DNA of 64,000 nucleotides from Maribacter arcticus. Lineage in GTDB: Bacteria; Bacteroidota; Bacteroidia; Flavobacteriales; Flavobacteriaceae. The number at the start of each line of letters is the position of its first letter. Position 1 is the first letter of the stretch. A program made the position numbers and the translations under genes. This document shows, one piece after another, positions 16,988 through 25,206 of this stretch. The stretch is taken from assembly GCF_900167935.1 (NCBI RefSeq), contig NZ_FUYL01000006.1, forward strand, positions 124,001 to 188,000, written 5' to 3'. The notes beneath the pieces are model-generated. The model saw nothing but the letters and a program-made list of their open reading frames with translations. It did no database searches and was not told the DNA's origin.

Positions 16988-17335
16988 ATGAATCTATTAT
17001 TTAAGACGCTAGGTTACCTATTTACGCTTTTATTTATTACGGGCGCAATCTTACAATATAATGACCCAGATGCTTTAGTGTGGGTTATTATTTATGCCAT
17101 AGCGGCATTGGTTTCATTGGGTTTTGCTTTAAATAAAATTAGATTTGTAATACCGCTAGTTATAGGATTACTCGCGTTTGCTGGTTTTTTATATCAATAT
17201 CCTTCCGATTTTCAAGGATTTGATTTAAATGATGGTGATATTACTACTGTAGAATTGGGTAGAGAGGCATTCGGTCTATTAATAATTTCAATAGTGATGC
17301 TCGTATTTAGTTTTCGTGTAAAAAGAAAGTTATAA
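16988..17335 (+). CDS. Transmembrane 220 (TMEM220) family protein
   Basis: The 115-residue protein has four hydrophobic helices and the TMEM220 signature I-L-Q-Y-N-D-P-D-A-L-V-W-V-I-I-Y-A near residues 20-36. The family function is unknown. It follows eboF by 6 nt in the same direction and is probably co-transcribed, making it a candidate seventh member of this ebo cluster. Its stop overlaps the convergent dnaX stop: TTATAA serves both strands. Confidence 0.8.
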   Translation: MNLLFKTLGYLFTLLFITGAILQYNDPDALVWVIIYAIAALVSLGFALNKIRFVIPLVIGLLAFAGFLYQYPSDFQGFDLNDGDITTVELGREAFGLLIISIVMLVFSFRVKRKL

Positions 17336-19150
17336 GTCTAAATCGAATTCTGTTCTTAGCAAATCGATTACTGGATTTTTCTCCCTAAGTTTTTCGTATT
17401 TTTCTTCTGGGGTAAAAGCGAATTTTTTAGCTGTTGCTTCATTCACACTAATGATCAATTGAATGAAATGATTATTCAATTTAGCTCGTAAATACTCCAT
17501 AAGCTCGAACTGTTCACGCTCAATTTCCTTTTTCATAGTTCCGTTAGGAAGCTCAATATGAATATTAAAATCTTCTTTTAATTTAGGAATGTCAGTATTT
17601 AAATTCGAAGCAAGAATTTTTTGACCTTTTTGGTCTATGCTTTCAACAAATTCGGCCCAATGTTTACGCAATTCTTCTTCAGTGAAAGAATTTTTTGGTA
17701 AGTTGTCTTCGTCAATAACAACTTCGATTTTATTTAACTCATGCTGTTTTTTCGCATTAAGACTAGAAATAGATAGTCCAGAAACACGTTTATGGGGTAA
17801 ATTGATTTTAATTTTATTCTGAGCAAGTTCTTCAGTGATTTTTTTTGGTTTTTCTGCAGTCAGAGGTGTTTCTTCAGACTTAGCCTTATCTAAGGAAGGC
17901 TCTATGGTTGTAGTTGAGACAGGTTTAGAAATTTCTGCACTCTTTTTCTCAATAGGGGTAGGGGTCTGATTAGTAGTTTCGGCTACCAGATTTTTTTGTG
18001 GAGGCTTCGGTAATTGCTTGTAAAAAGCAGAGGGGGCAATAAAATCTATTGTTTTATTATGAAGAGCTACTGATTCAGGATTTTTTTTTTCTCCATCAAA
18101 ATCGATAGAGGCAAGTTTCATAAGCGTTAGTTCAACTAACAGGCGTTGATTTTTACTTGTTTTGTATTTTAAATCACAATCATTGGCAATATCTAGACCG
18201 CTTAATAAGAAAGAGGTTGAGGTTTTTTTGCTTTGATCTCTGTATAACTGTTGGGCCGCTTCACCTACTTCTAATAAAGTTATCGTGTCAGGATGCTGGC
18301 ATACCATTAAATCCCTAAAATGAGATGCTAGTCCAGATATGAAATGGTGTCCGTCAAACCCCAGCGCTAAAGTTTTATTAAAAAGCAAAAGTAAATTTGG
18401 AATGTTATGTTCCAGTATTAAATCTGTAGCTTCAAAATATGTATCATAGTCTAAAACATTAAGATTTTCGGTGACTGCTTTTCGTGTAAGTTCAGCCCCA
18501 GAAAAACTAACCACTCTATCGAAAATAGATAAGGCATCTCGCATTGCCCCATCAGCCTTTTGGGCTATAATGTGTAGAGCATCTTCTTCTGCATTAATAC
18601 CTTGGTTTTCTGCAATATATTTTAAATATTCTGCAGCATCTTTAACTGTAATTCTCTTGAAATCAAATATTTGACATCTAGAAAGTATAGTGGGTATTAT
18701 CTTATGCTTTTCTGTCGTGGCAAGTATAAAAATAGCGTGTTTAGGAGGTTCTTCTAATGTTTTAAGAAAAGCATTAAAAGCAGATTGAGATAACATATGC
18801 ACCTCATCTATAATATAAACTTTGTATTTGCCTACTTGTGGTGGTATCCGTACTTGATCTATAAGATTTCGTATGTCGTCAACAGAGTTATTAGATGCGG
18901 CATCAAGTTCAAAAATGTTGAATGCAAAATCTTCGTCTTTCTGTTCGGTACCATCAGAATTTATCTGTTTTGCCAAAATACGGGCACAAGTAGTTTTACC
19001 TACACCTCTTGGGCCGCAGAAAAGTAGTGCTTGTGCTAAATGATTTTGGTCAATTGCATTTTGTAGTGTATTGGTAATAGCTTGTTGTCCCACAACATCC
19101 TTAAAGGTCTGTGGTCTATACTTACGTGCCGATACGATAAATGGTTCCAA
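17330..19150 (-). CDS. dnaX: DNA polymerase III subunits gamma/tau
   Basis: DnaX is the clamp-loader ATPase of the replicative polymerase. The 606-residue protein has an AAA+ domain with Walker A G-P-R-G-V-G-K-T-T (about 46-54), Walker B IIDEVHML (about 113-120), the T-L-E-E-P-P segment and the S-R-C arginine finger near 160. The collar domain ends near 370, then a Pro/Glu/Lys-rich linker and a C-terminal tau-like domain follow. The zinc module found between Walker A and B in E. coli has no cysteines here, which I recognise as usual for flavobacteria. It converges on the TMEM220 gene with stops overlapping by 6 nt. Confidence 0.95.
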   Translation of the reverse strand: MEPFIVSARKYRPQTFKDVVGQQAITNTLQNAIDQNHLAQALLFCGPRGVGKTTCARILAKQINSDGTEQKDEDFAFNIFELDAASNNSVDDIRNLIDQVRIPPQVGKYKVYIIDEVHMLSQSAFNAFLKTLEEPPKHAIFILATTEKHKIIPTILSRCQIFDFKRITVKDAAEYLKYIAENQGINAEEDALHIIAQKADGAMRDALSIFDRVVSFSGAELTRKAVTENLNVLDYDTYFEATDLILEHNIPNLLLLFNKTLALGFDGHHFISGLASHFRDLMVCQHPDTITLLEVGEAAQQLYRDQSKKTSTSFLLSGLDIANDCDLKYKTSKNQRLLVELTLMKLASIDFDGEKKNPESVALHNKTIDFIAPSAFYKQLPKPPQKNLVAETTNQTPTPIEKKSAEISKPVSTTTIEPSLDKAKSEETPLTAEKPKKITEELAQNKIKINLPHKRVSGLSISSLNAKKQHELNKIEVVIDEDNLPKNSFTEEELRKHWAEFVESIDQKGQKILASNLNTDIPKLKEDFNIHIELPNGTMKKEIEREQFELMEYLRAKLNNHFIQLIISVNEATAKKFAFTPEEKYEKLREKNPVIDLLRTEFDLDL

Positions 19151-19175
19151 AATACTACTACGTTTTATGCTTTTA

Positions 19176-19203
19176 CAAATATAAATATAGCGGTGAATAC
19201 TAA
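19176..19203 (-). promoter_or_regulatory. Promoter for dnaX
   Basis: On the minus strand the -7 box TATATTTG (19183-19176) matches TAnnTTTG, with TTTAG about 16 bp further upstream as a weak -33. The predicted start near 19170 is about 20 nt before the dnaX ATG. Confidence 0.45.
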
Positions 19204-19228
19204 AGTGAATTAAGAATAGAGATCATCC

Positions 19229-19256
19229 TTAGTTATCAACAATTACAGTACATTTG
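19229..19256 (+). promoter_or_regulatory. Promoter for rnpB
   Basis: A perfect -7 TACATTTG (19249-19256) with a weak -33 (TTAG, 19229-19232) sits directly before the RNA. The RNA 5' end at about 19262 is 6 nt after the box, which calibrates the start distance used for other promoters in this window. Confidence 0.65.
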
Positions 19257-19261
19257 CGCAA

Positions 19262-19575
19262 AGCAGGCCACCTTATCGCGGATTCTCCCGAAGCTTCGGG
19301 TAGAATACGAGGAAAGTCCGGACACCATAGTGCAGTATAGCGGGTAACGCCCGTCCGCTGAAAAGTGAGGACAAGTGCAACAGAAAGCAAGTACAGTTCG
19401 GCTGTAGTGAAACCAGGTAAACTCTATACGGTGAAACGTCATGTAAATCGGTGTTTAAGGGCTGCACGCTCAAGCCGAAGGGTAGGCGGTTAGAGCCTTG
19501 GGGTAACCCTTGGCCTAGATAAATGATAAGGAATTCTGAATTTTTCAGTATACAGAATCCGGCTTATGGCCTGCT
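19262..19575 (+). ncRNA. rnpB: RNase P RNA, class A
   Basis: This is the catalytic RNA that cleaves 5' leaders from tRNA precursors. The universally conserved GAGGAAAGTCCGGACACC lies at 19309-19326 and the conserved 3' region with CCGGCTTA at about 19559-19566. The 5' AGCAGGCC (19262-19269) pairs with 3' GGCCTGCT (19568-19575), forming helix P1. The internal AAACCAGGTAAACTC and GGGTAGGCGGTTAGAGCC segments are also typical. A T-run from 19575 to 19581 follows the closing helix and serves as terminator. ORFs across this region are spurious. Confidence 0.95.
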
Positions 19576-19604
19576 TTTTTTAATTATCTGAGAGTTTTTG
19601 AAAT

Positions 19605-20141
19605 TTATCTTTCAAAAAAGCTAAATACACTACCACCGTATTTTCGAGAGTTTTTGTAATGAGGTAAATCAGCTAAGCTGGTGCGATTAGAATGCTCAAT
19701 AATTAGAACTCCGCCTTCTAATAAGAGTTCATTTTCAAAAACTAATTGCGGTAATTTTTCAAAATCGGAAAGTTCCATATCATAGAAAGGGTCAGCAAAT
19801 ATAATATCGAATTGTTCTTTATTACGTTGTAAAAAAGTAAAAACATCGCCTTTTAAAGTACGAATGTTCATATCTAAAAGCGACACTGTTTTATCGATGA
19901 ATTCTATACAGCCTGAGTGAGCATCAATAGCAAGAACATTATTTACCCCTCTTGATGAGAATTCATAACTGATATTACCCGTACCTGCAAAAAGGTCTAA
20001 AACCTTTAAATCTGGAAAATAATAACTGTTATTCAATATGTTGAATAAGCTTTCTTTGGCCATATCTTTCGTGGGCCTAACAGGTAGTTTCTTTGGGGCC
20101 TGTAAATTTCGTCCTTTATGTTTTCCTGAAATGATGCGCAT
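19605..20141 (-). CDS. rsmD: 16S rRNA m2G966 methyltransferase
   Basis: RsmD is a SAM-dependent N2-guanine methyltransferase acting on the 30S subunit. The 178 residues match the family. The N-terminal R-I-I-S-G-K-H-K-G-R-N-L (about 2-13), R-P-T-K-D-M-A-K-E-S-L-F-N (about 22-34), SAM motif L-D-L-F-A-G-T-G-N-I-S (about 47-57) and catalytic D-P-F-Y (about 117-120) are all present. It starts directly at the end of the upstream DUF3822 gene, so the two are co-transcribed. Confidence 0.94.
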   Translation of the reverse strand: MRIISGKHKGRNLQAPKKLPVRPTKDMAKESLFNILNNSYYFPDLKVLDLFAGTGNISYEFSSRGVNNVLAIDAHSGCIEFIDKTVSLLDMNIRTLKGDVFTFLQRNKEQFDIIFADPFYDMELSDFEKLPQLVFENELLLEGGVLIIEHSNRTSLADLPHYKNSRKYGGSVFSFFER

Positions 20142-20978
20142 TTAAATGGTATTGATTAGAGTAAAGTCAACCGATGTAGTTTCAGGCTCACCTAATTTTA
20201 TTAATTGGGGTGAAGACGGGGCAAATATGCTTATATTCTGAATATAGGAAAAGCATAACTGAAATATAGGGTCATCTTCCTCAATGGATCCAAAAAGTTT
20301 TACACTTGCAGTTTTAGGGTCTAATTCAAGCTGTTCCAAAACAAATAGCAGGTAATAAGCAAAGTCTTCCTTTGTTGAATAAAGAAAGCTATTGTAGAGT
20401 AGTAATTTACGTTGGTCAAGAACAGTTATGTCTAACTGACTCTTGCTAACATGAACATAGCATATAGTTTCTTGATTTTGCGTCTGGTTATTCATTAATG
20501 ACTGCAAAAGAACTGTTCCGTTGTGCATATAAGTGAACTCCCCAAAAAGCTCATAAATGTAATTGTTGATATTCATGTATGGTACATACACATTAACCAA
20601 TTCATGGTTTTCGACTATATCGTACGAAAGTACATCTGTACCTAAAACCTTGGTATTGAATTTAAGATATTCAAAAAGATGATCTGCGTTGAATAATGAT
20701 TTTGGGACTAGACCAAATAAGGTATTTTGATGAACAACTACTACTTCATCAAATTCCATGTTATTAAGCTGATGCACTTGAAAAAGTTTTTTCAATTCAT
20801 CTAAAACCAGCATAGGATTTTTTTCTTCCACAAAATCGACACTATCGGAAAGGAGTAATTTTTGTACAACAGTATCTGCTACACAAAAAGAAAGTCCATT
20901 CAAGCTAACCTGAATGGACAATTTCTTAAAATTTTTATCCGCTATATCTAAACGGTTATTGATCGTTTTTCTTGTCAT
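20142..20978 (-). CDS. DUF3822 family protein
   Basis: The preferred start is the ATG at 20978 (M-T-R-K-T-I-N-N, 278 residues); an upstream in-frame ATG at 20999 would add seven residues. The sequence fits the DUF3822 family: an N-terminal L-S-I-Q-V-S-L-N-G-L-S-F-C-V motif and an alternating beta/alpha pattern like an actin/pilM-type ATPase fold. No catalytic residues are evident. It sits between a pilin-like membrane protein (23-nt overlap upstream) and rsmD. The PilM-like resemblance plus the pilin-like neighbour is suggestive, but the function is unknown. Confidence 0.8.
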   Translation of the reverse strand: MTRKTINNRLDIADKNFKKLSIQVSLNGLSFCVADTVVQKLLLSDSVDFVEEKNPMLVLDELKKLFQVHQLNNMEFDEVVVVHQNTLFGLVPKSLFNADHLFEYLKFNTKVLGTDVLSYDIVENHELVNVYVPYMNINNYIYELFGEFTYMHNGTVLLQSLMNNQTQNQETICYVHVSKSQLDITVLDQRKLLLYNSFLYSTKEDFAYYLLFVLEQLELDPKTASVKLFGSIEEDDPIFQLCFSYIQNISIFAPSSPQLIKLGEPETTSVDFTLINTI

Positions 20979-21606
20979 AGATAGGAGGCCAGTTACCACT
21001 GGTACTTACTTCGTCTAAAGAACCAACTCTAATTGATGGTCCGTTAACTTCTTCAACACTTAAAGCAGAGTTTTCACGTGCCATTAAGTCTTTTGGTTGA
21101 TCATAAAGAATTACATTTTTATCAACCTTAGCTTCAAATACAGGAGCTCTATATCCACTTTTCTCAACGAAAGCCGATTTCATAACGAACTTTTCGCCAT
21201 TTGCTGCGGTAGGTACATCCATTAAAGTCTTGTATCTTGAATCTTTTTTGAAAAGAGAATCTTTTACAGAAACGAAACCTAATGTATCAATGATTTTTAC
21301 TTCTTTTAATAAATCGATACCATATGCTTTATCGAACTCCATAAAAGATGAATCTCTTTGTTGAGTAATTACATATTTACCAGTATCTATAAAACTAATA
21401 AGACTATTAAAGTCATTCGCGTATTTTCCATTTACAGTTTTGTAGGCATCCTGAGAATTTCGAATGTCCTTTAATTTAGCTATAACTTGAGCATAACGCT
21501 CTTGTTTAACTTCTTTAAAATTAATTGGTCCAGTGATGGAGTTATAAATTAGGTATCCTAAAGCGATACACCCAACCCAAAGTACAATTTGTATAATGGT
21601 CTTCAT
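20956..21606 (-). CDS. Single-span membrane protein with pilin-like N-terminus
   Basis: The 216-residue protein has one N-terminal hydrophobic helix (about residues 4-24), then an amphipathic helix rich in Q-E-R-Y-A-Q-V-I-A-K-L-K-D-I-R-N-S-Q-D-A-Y and Y-A-N-D-F-N-S-L. This layout resembles type II/IV pseudopilins, but there is no cleavable prepilin G-F-x-x-x-E motif, so it may be only a look-alike. The C-terminal half is a predicted periplasmic beta-rich domain. It overlaps the DUF3822 start and forms an operon with it and rsmD. The function is unknown. Confidence 0.7.
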   Translation of the reverse strand: MKTIIQIVLWVGCIALGYLIYNSITGPINFKEVKQERYAQVIAKLKDIRNSQDAYKTVNGKYANDFNSLISFIDTGKYVITQQRDSSFMEFDKAYGIDLLKEVKIIDTLGFVSVKDSLFKKDSRYKTLMDVPTAANGEKFVMKSAFVEKSGYRAPVFEAKVDKNVILYDQPKDLMARENSALSVEEVNGPSIRVGSLDEVSTSGNWPPIYDKKNDQ

Positions 21607-21639
21607 TTTGTATGTGTTATTTTAATTTAGTGGTCTTCA

Positions 21640-21647
21640 CAAATCTA
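21640..21647 (-). promoter_or_regulatory. -7 element for the DUF3822/rsmD operon
   Basis: Minus-strand TAGATTTG (21647-21640) matches TAnnTTTG. The start would fall near 21634, about 28 nt before the ATG of the first gene. The -33 element is not clear. Confidence 0.4.
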
Positions 21648-21672
21648 CAATTTTTTTTTAATCGTAAAAGTT

Positions 21673-21700
21673 TTTGGACTAAAAATCATCTTTATCTTTG
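21673..21700 (+). promoter_or_regulatory. Promoter for the RecD-like helicase (possibly leaderless mRNA)
   Basis: TTTG (21673-21676) and TATCTTTG (21693-21700) are separated by 16 bp. Using the rnpB spacing, transcription would start at about 21706, two bases before the ATG at 21708. Confidence 0.5.
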
Positions 21701-21707
21701 AGGGCTC

Positions 21708-23141
21708 ATGAAATCAATAACTCCCGCATCATTTTATAGTCTACTGGAAACTAAATTTCCACATACACCAACTGCCACACAATCAGTCGCTTTGCAAAAA
21801 TTAGCAGCGTTTACATTGTCTTCAATAAAAGATGAAGTTTTTTTGTTAAAAGGTTATGCTGGTACAGGAAAAACTACTTTAATAGGCACTTTAGTGAACA
21901 GTCTTTGGAAAGTTCAGAAGAAAGCTGTGCTTATGGCGCCAACTGGTAGGGCTGCAAAAGTAATGTCGAATTACTCAAATACCCAGGCATTCACCATCCA
22001 CCGAAAAATATATTTCCCAAAAAAACAAAGTGGGGGCGGAGTACAATTCGTATTAGCACCGAACAAGCATAGAGATACATTGTTTATAGTAGATGAGGCA
22101 TCAATGATACCAGATACAGCAGCAGATTCTAAACTGTTTGAAAATGGTTCGTTATTAGATGACTTAATGATGTTCGTTTATTCTGGCCATAAGTGTAAGT
22201 TACTATTGATAGGAGATACAGCACAATTGCCTCCGGTACATTTAGTATTGAGTCCGGCGCTAGATGCTGATAAACTTTCATTGAATTATAACAAGGAAGT
22301 AATACAGTTAGAATTAGATGAAGTAGTAAGACAAGCTGGTGATTCGGGTATTTTAGCCAATGCAACCTTATTAAGGGAACAATTGCAAGGTAATTTCTTC
22401 GATGATTTTAAATTTGATGTAAACCCTTTTACAGATATAGTTAGATTAATTGATGGTAATGAAATACAAGAAGCCATCGATAGTTCTTATTCAGAGAACG
22501 GGAAAGAAGAAACAGCTTTTATAGTAAGGTCAAATAAAAGAGCGAATCTATACAATCAAAACATACGAGAAAGAATATTGTTCTTAGAAAATGATATAGC
22601 TGTTGGCGATTTCATGATGGTTGTCAAGAATAATTATTATTGGCTTAAACCAAGTTCTGAAGCTGGTTTTATTGCCAATGGGGATATCATTGAAATTTTA
22701 GAAATTTTTGATATTAAGGAAATCTACACCTTTAAATTCGCAGAGGTAAAAGTGAAAATGGTAGATTACCCAAATATGGCTCCTTTCGAAACAGTATTAT
22801 TATTAGATACTATTGCGGCAGAGTCACCTTCATTATCGTATGAAGATGGTAATAGACTTTACCAAGAAGTTATGAAAGATTTTACTCATGAAACTTCTAA
22901 GTATAAAAAATTTTTAGGAGTAAAGAACAATAAATATTTTAACGGACTTCAAGTTAAATTTTCTTATGCTATAACCTGTCATAAATCGCAAGGGGGGCAA
23001 TGGAATACGGTTTTCGTCGAGCAGCCCTACCTGCCAAATGGTATTGATAAAGAATATTTGCGATGGTTATATACAGCTGTAACAAGGGCAAAAAACAAAT
23101 TGTACCTTATCGGCTTTAAAGACGATTTTTTTCTTGAATAA
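21708..23141 (+). CDS. RecD-like superfamily 1 DNA helicase
   Basis: The 477-residue ATP-dependent helicase has Walker A L-K-G-Y-A-G-T-G-K-T-T (about 47-57), motif Ia M-A-P-T-G-R-A-A-K-V, Walker B FIVDEASMI (about 127-135), motif III G-D-T-A-Q-L-P-P-V (about 169-177) and C-terminal motifs A-I-T-C-H-K-S-Q-G-G-Q and Y-T-A-V-T-R-A-K. These place it with RecD/TraA-type 5'-3' helicases carrying a UvrD_C_2 domain. There are no partner recBC genes nearby, so it is a stand-alone enzyme, likely in repair or recombination. Confidence 0.9.
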   Translation: MKSITPASFYSLLETKFPHTPTATQSVALQKLAAFTLSSIKDEVFLLKGYAGTGKTTLIGTLVNSLWKVQKKAVLMAPTGRAAKVMSNYSNTQAFTIHRKIYFPKKQSGGGVQFVLAPNKHRDTLFIVDEASMIPDTAADSKLFENGSLLDDLMMFVYSGHKCKLLLIGDTAQLPPVHLVLSPALDADKLSLNYNKEVIQLELDEVVRQAGDSGILANATLLREQLQGNFFDDFKFDVNPFTDIVRLIDGNEIQEAIDSSYSENGKEETAFIVRSNKRANLYNQNIRERILFLENDIAVGDFMMVVKNNYYWLKPSSEAGFIANGDIIEILEIFDIKEIYTFKFAEVKVKMVDYPNMAPFETVLLLDTIAAESPSLSYEDGNRLYQEVMKDFTHETSKYKKFLGVKNNKYFNGLQVKFSYAITCHKSQGGQWNTVFVEQPYLPNGIDKEYLRWLYTAVTRAKNKLYLIGFKDDFFLE

Positions 23142-23202
23142 GAAAAGATTATTTTAGTGATTATGGATATGGGAAATTACTATATCCAATATAGAGGTAA
23201 GC

Positions 23203-23772
23203 ATGACAACCGAAACAATTTTAAGTATATTTTTAGGAATAGGATTAGCCGCTTCAGTAGGTTTTAGGGTATTTTTACCCTTATTTGCATTGAGCTTAGC
23301 ATCATATTTTGGAGTTTGGGACTTAAACGAAAACTGGCAGTGGATTGGTAGTTTGGTGGCAGTTCTTACTTTAGGCGTAGCCACGTTATTAGAAATATTC
23401 GCTTATTTTATTCCTTGGTTCGACAATTTGTTAGACAGTATTGCTGTACCCTTAGCGGCTATAGCAGGTACTGCAGTAATGGTCTCTACAGTTGCCGATT
23501 TAGATCCCGTAATAATATGGTCATTAGCAATAATTGCTGGTGGTGGAACAGCAACAGCAATTAAAGGAGCTGGAGCAACTGGTAGATTGGCATCAACTGC
23601 AACAACTGGTGGTTTGGCAAATCCTGTCTATGCATCAATCGAAACAGGAACTGCAGTGGTAGTAACAGCAGCATCTATTTTTGCGCCGATTTTAGCAGCT
23701 TTTCTCGTAATAATAATATTGGTAATAATTTTTAGGATTTATAGAAGCATACGTCCAAGAACAAAAACATAA
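23203..23772 (+). CDS. DUF4126 family membrane protein
   Basis: The 189-residue protein has hydrophobic segments at about 5-35, 45-70, 80-110 and 145-180, with a Gly/Ala/Thr-rich central stretch. N-terminal G-I-G-L-A-A-S-V-G-F-R-V-F-L-P-L fits DUF4126. Family function is unknown. A transport or pore role is possible from the glycine-rich helices, but that is a guess. It lies 11 nt before kdsB in the same direction and may be co-transcribed with it. Confidence 0.8.
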   Translation: MTTETILSIFLGIGLAASVGFRVFLPLFALSLASYFGVWDLNENWQWIGSLVAVLTLGVATLLEIFAYFIPWFDNLLDSIAVPLAAIAGTAVMVSTVADLDPVIIWSLAIIAGGGTATAIKGAGATGRLASTATTGGLANPVYASIETGTAVVVTAASIFAPILAAFLVIIILVIIFRIYRSIRPRTKT

Positions 23773-23783
23773 AATAAATTTAG

Positions 23784-24512
23784 TTGAAAATAATAGCAAT
23801 GATTCCTGCCCGGTATGCGGCATCGAGATTTCCTGCAAAATTAATGCAAGATTTGGCTGGTAAACCGGTCATTTTACGAACCTACCAAGCTGCAATACAA
23901 ACCAAATTATTCGATGAGGTTTATGTAGTAACCGATAGTGATATTATATATGATACCATAGTTAAAGAAGGTGGTTTGGCTATAATGAGTAAAACAGAGC
24001 ATGATTGCGGTAGTGATCGAATTGCCGAAGCAGTAATGCAAATGGATGTTGATATTATAGTAAATGTACAGGGTGATGAGCCTTTTACGGATCGTGAAAG
24101 TTTAGAAGGAGTATTAAAGGTATTTGAAAGTGATATTAACAAAGAAATCGATTTAGCCTCTCTAATGGTTAAGATAACTGATGAAGAGGAGATTAATAAT
24201 CCAAATACGGTTAAGGTAATTGTTGATAATAGAAATTTCGCATTATATTTCTCAAGATCACCAATTCCTTATCCTAGAGCCAAAGACGCAAACACAACGT
24301 ATTTTAAGCATAAGGGAATTTATGCATTTAGAAAAAGTGCTTTGATGGATTTTCAACGGTTACCAATGTTGCAATTAGAAGCAACCGAAAAAATTGAAGC
24401 TATACGTTATTTAGAATATGGGAAGAAGATTAAAATGGTAGAAACCCATGTTCAAGGAATTGAAATAGATACACCAGAAGATTTAAAGAAAGCACAGGCC
24501 GCATGGAAATAA
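23784..24512 (+). CDS. kdsB: 3-deoxy-manno-octulosonate (or Kdo8N) cytidylyltransferase
   Basis: KdsB activates Kdo as CMP-Kdo for lipopolysaccharide core synthesis. The 242-residue protein has [14 protein letters not shown] (about 6-19), N-V-Q-G-D-E-P-F (about 94-101) and K-H-K-G-I-Y-A-F-R (about 175-183). The start codon is TTG at 23784, fixed by the conserved K-I-I-A-M-I-P-A-R opening. A kdnB-like gene two positions downstream suggests the physiological substrate could be 8-amino-3,8-dideoxy-octulosonate instead of Kdo. It overlaps the next gene by 10 nt. Confidence 0.93.
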   Translation: MKIIAMIPARYAASRFPAKLMQDLAGKPVILRTYQAAIQTKLFDEVYVVTDSDIIYDTIVKEGGLAIMSKTEHDCGSDRIAEAVMQMDVDIIVNVQGDEPFTDRESLEGVLKVFESDINKEIDLASLMVKITDEEEINNPNTVKVIVDNRNFALYFSRSPIPYPRAKDANTTYFKHKGIYAFRKSALMDFQRLPMLQLEATEKIEAIRYLEYGKKIKMVETHVQGIEIDTPEDLKKAQAAWK

Positions 24513-25201
24513 ATTTTGATGGAATTAATGTTATTGGGTTCGATGCCGATGATACGCTTTGGGTTAATGAAACTTATTTTAGGGACACCGAAAATAAGTT
24601 TGCAGATTTATTAGAAAAATACGAGACCAAGAATAAAATTGACCAAGAGCTATTTAGGACAGAGATAAAAAATCTCGACTTGTATGGCTATGGCATAAAA
24701 GGTTTTATGTTATCTATGATAGAATGCGCCTTAGATTTATCAAATAATGAGGTTTCCTCAAAAACCATAGGTGCCTTGTTAGATTTGGGAAAAGAGATGA
24801 TTTCACAACCTGTAGAATTATTAAATGGCGTAGAAGAGGTTTTGAGGAGTTTGAAAGATAAGTATCGACTAATAGTTTTAACTAAAGGTGATCTCTTGGA
24901 TCAAGAACGTAAATTGGAGAGATCCGGACTTTCTGAATATTTTCATCATGTTGAAGTGCTGAGTGATAAAAAGGAAAAAAATTATAGTGATTTGCTTGAG
25001 CATTTGCAAATAGCGCCGAGTGAGTTTTTAATGATAGGTAATTCTTTAAAATCTGATGTATTGCCTTTGGTGGAAATTGGAGCACGTGCCATACATGTGC
25101 CTTTTCATACTACTTGGGAGCATGAAGAGGTAAAAGATCCAATAGAGAATAACGGGTACATGACAATTTCTACCTTGACCGATATTCTTGAATATGTTTA
25201 A
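24503..25201 (+). CDS. HAD-family hydrolase
   Basis: The 232-residue haloacid-dehalogenase phosphatase has motif [10 protein letters not shown] (about 12-20), motif II L-T-K-G-D (about 123-127), and motif III/IV Lys with I-G-N-S-L-K-S-D (about 171-178). A helical cap lies between motifs I and II, so it is a C1-cap enzyme and not KdsC, which is much shorter. It overlaps kdsB by 10 nt and lies 5 nt before the kdnB-like gene, so it is tightly linked to Kdo metabolism. The substrate is unknown. Confidence 0.82.
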   Translation: MEINFDGINVIGFDADDTLWVNETYFRDTENKFADLLEKYETKNKIDQELFRTEIKNLDLYGYGIKGFMLSMIECALDLSNNEVSSKTIGALLDLGKEMISQPVELLNGVEEVLRSLKDKYRLIVLTKGDLLDQERKLERSGLSEYFHHVEVLSDKKEKNYSDLLEHLQIAPSEFLMIGNSLKSDVLPLVEIGARAIHVPFHTTWEHEEVKDPIENNGYMTISTLTDILEYV

Positions 25202-25206
25202 TAAAA

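Noticed and set aside
19236-19473. Minus-strand ORFs of 66-68 codons
   Set aside because: They lie antisense within rnpB, whose conserved RNA motifs explain the sequence.
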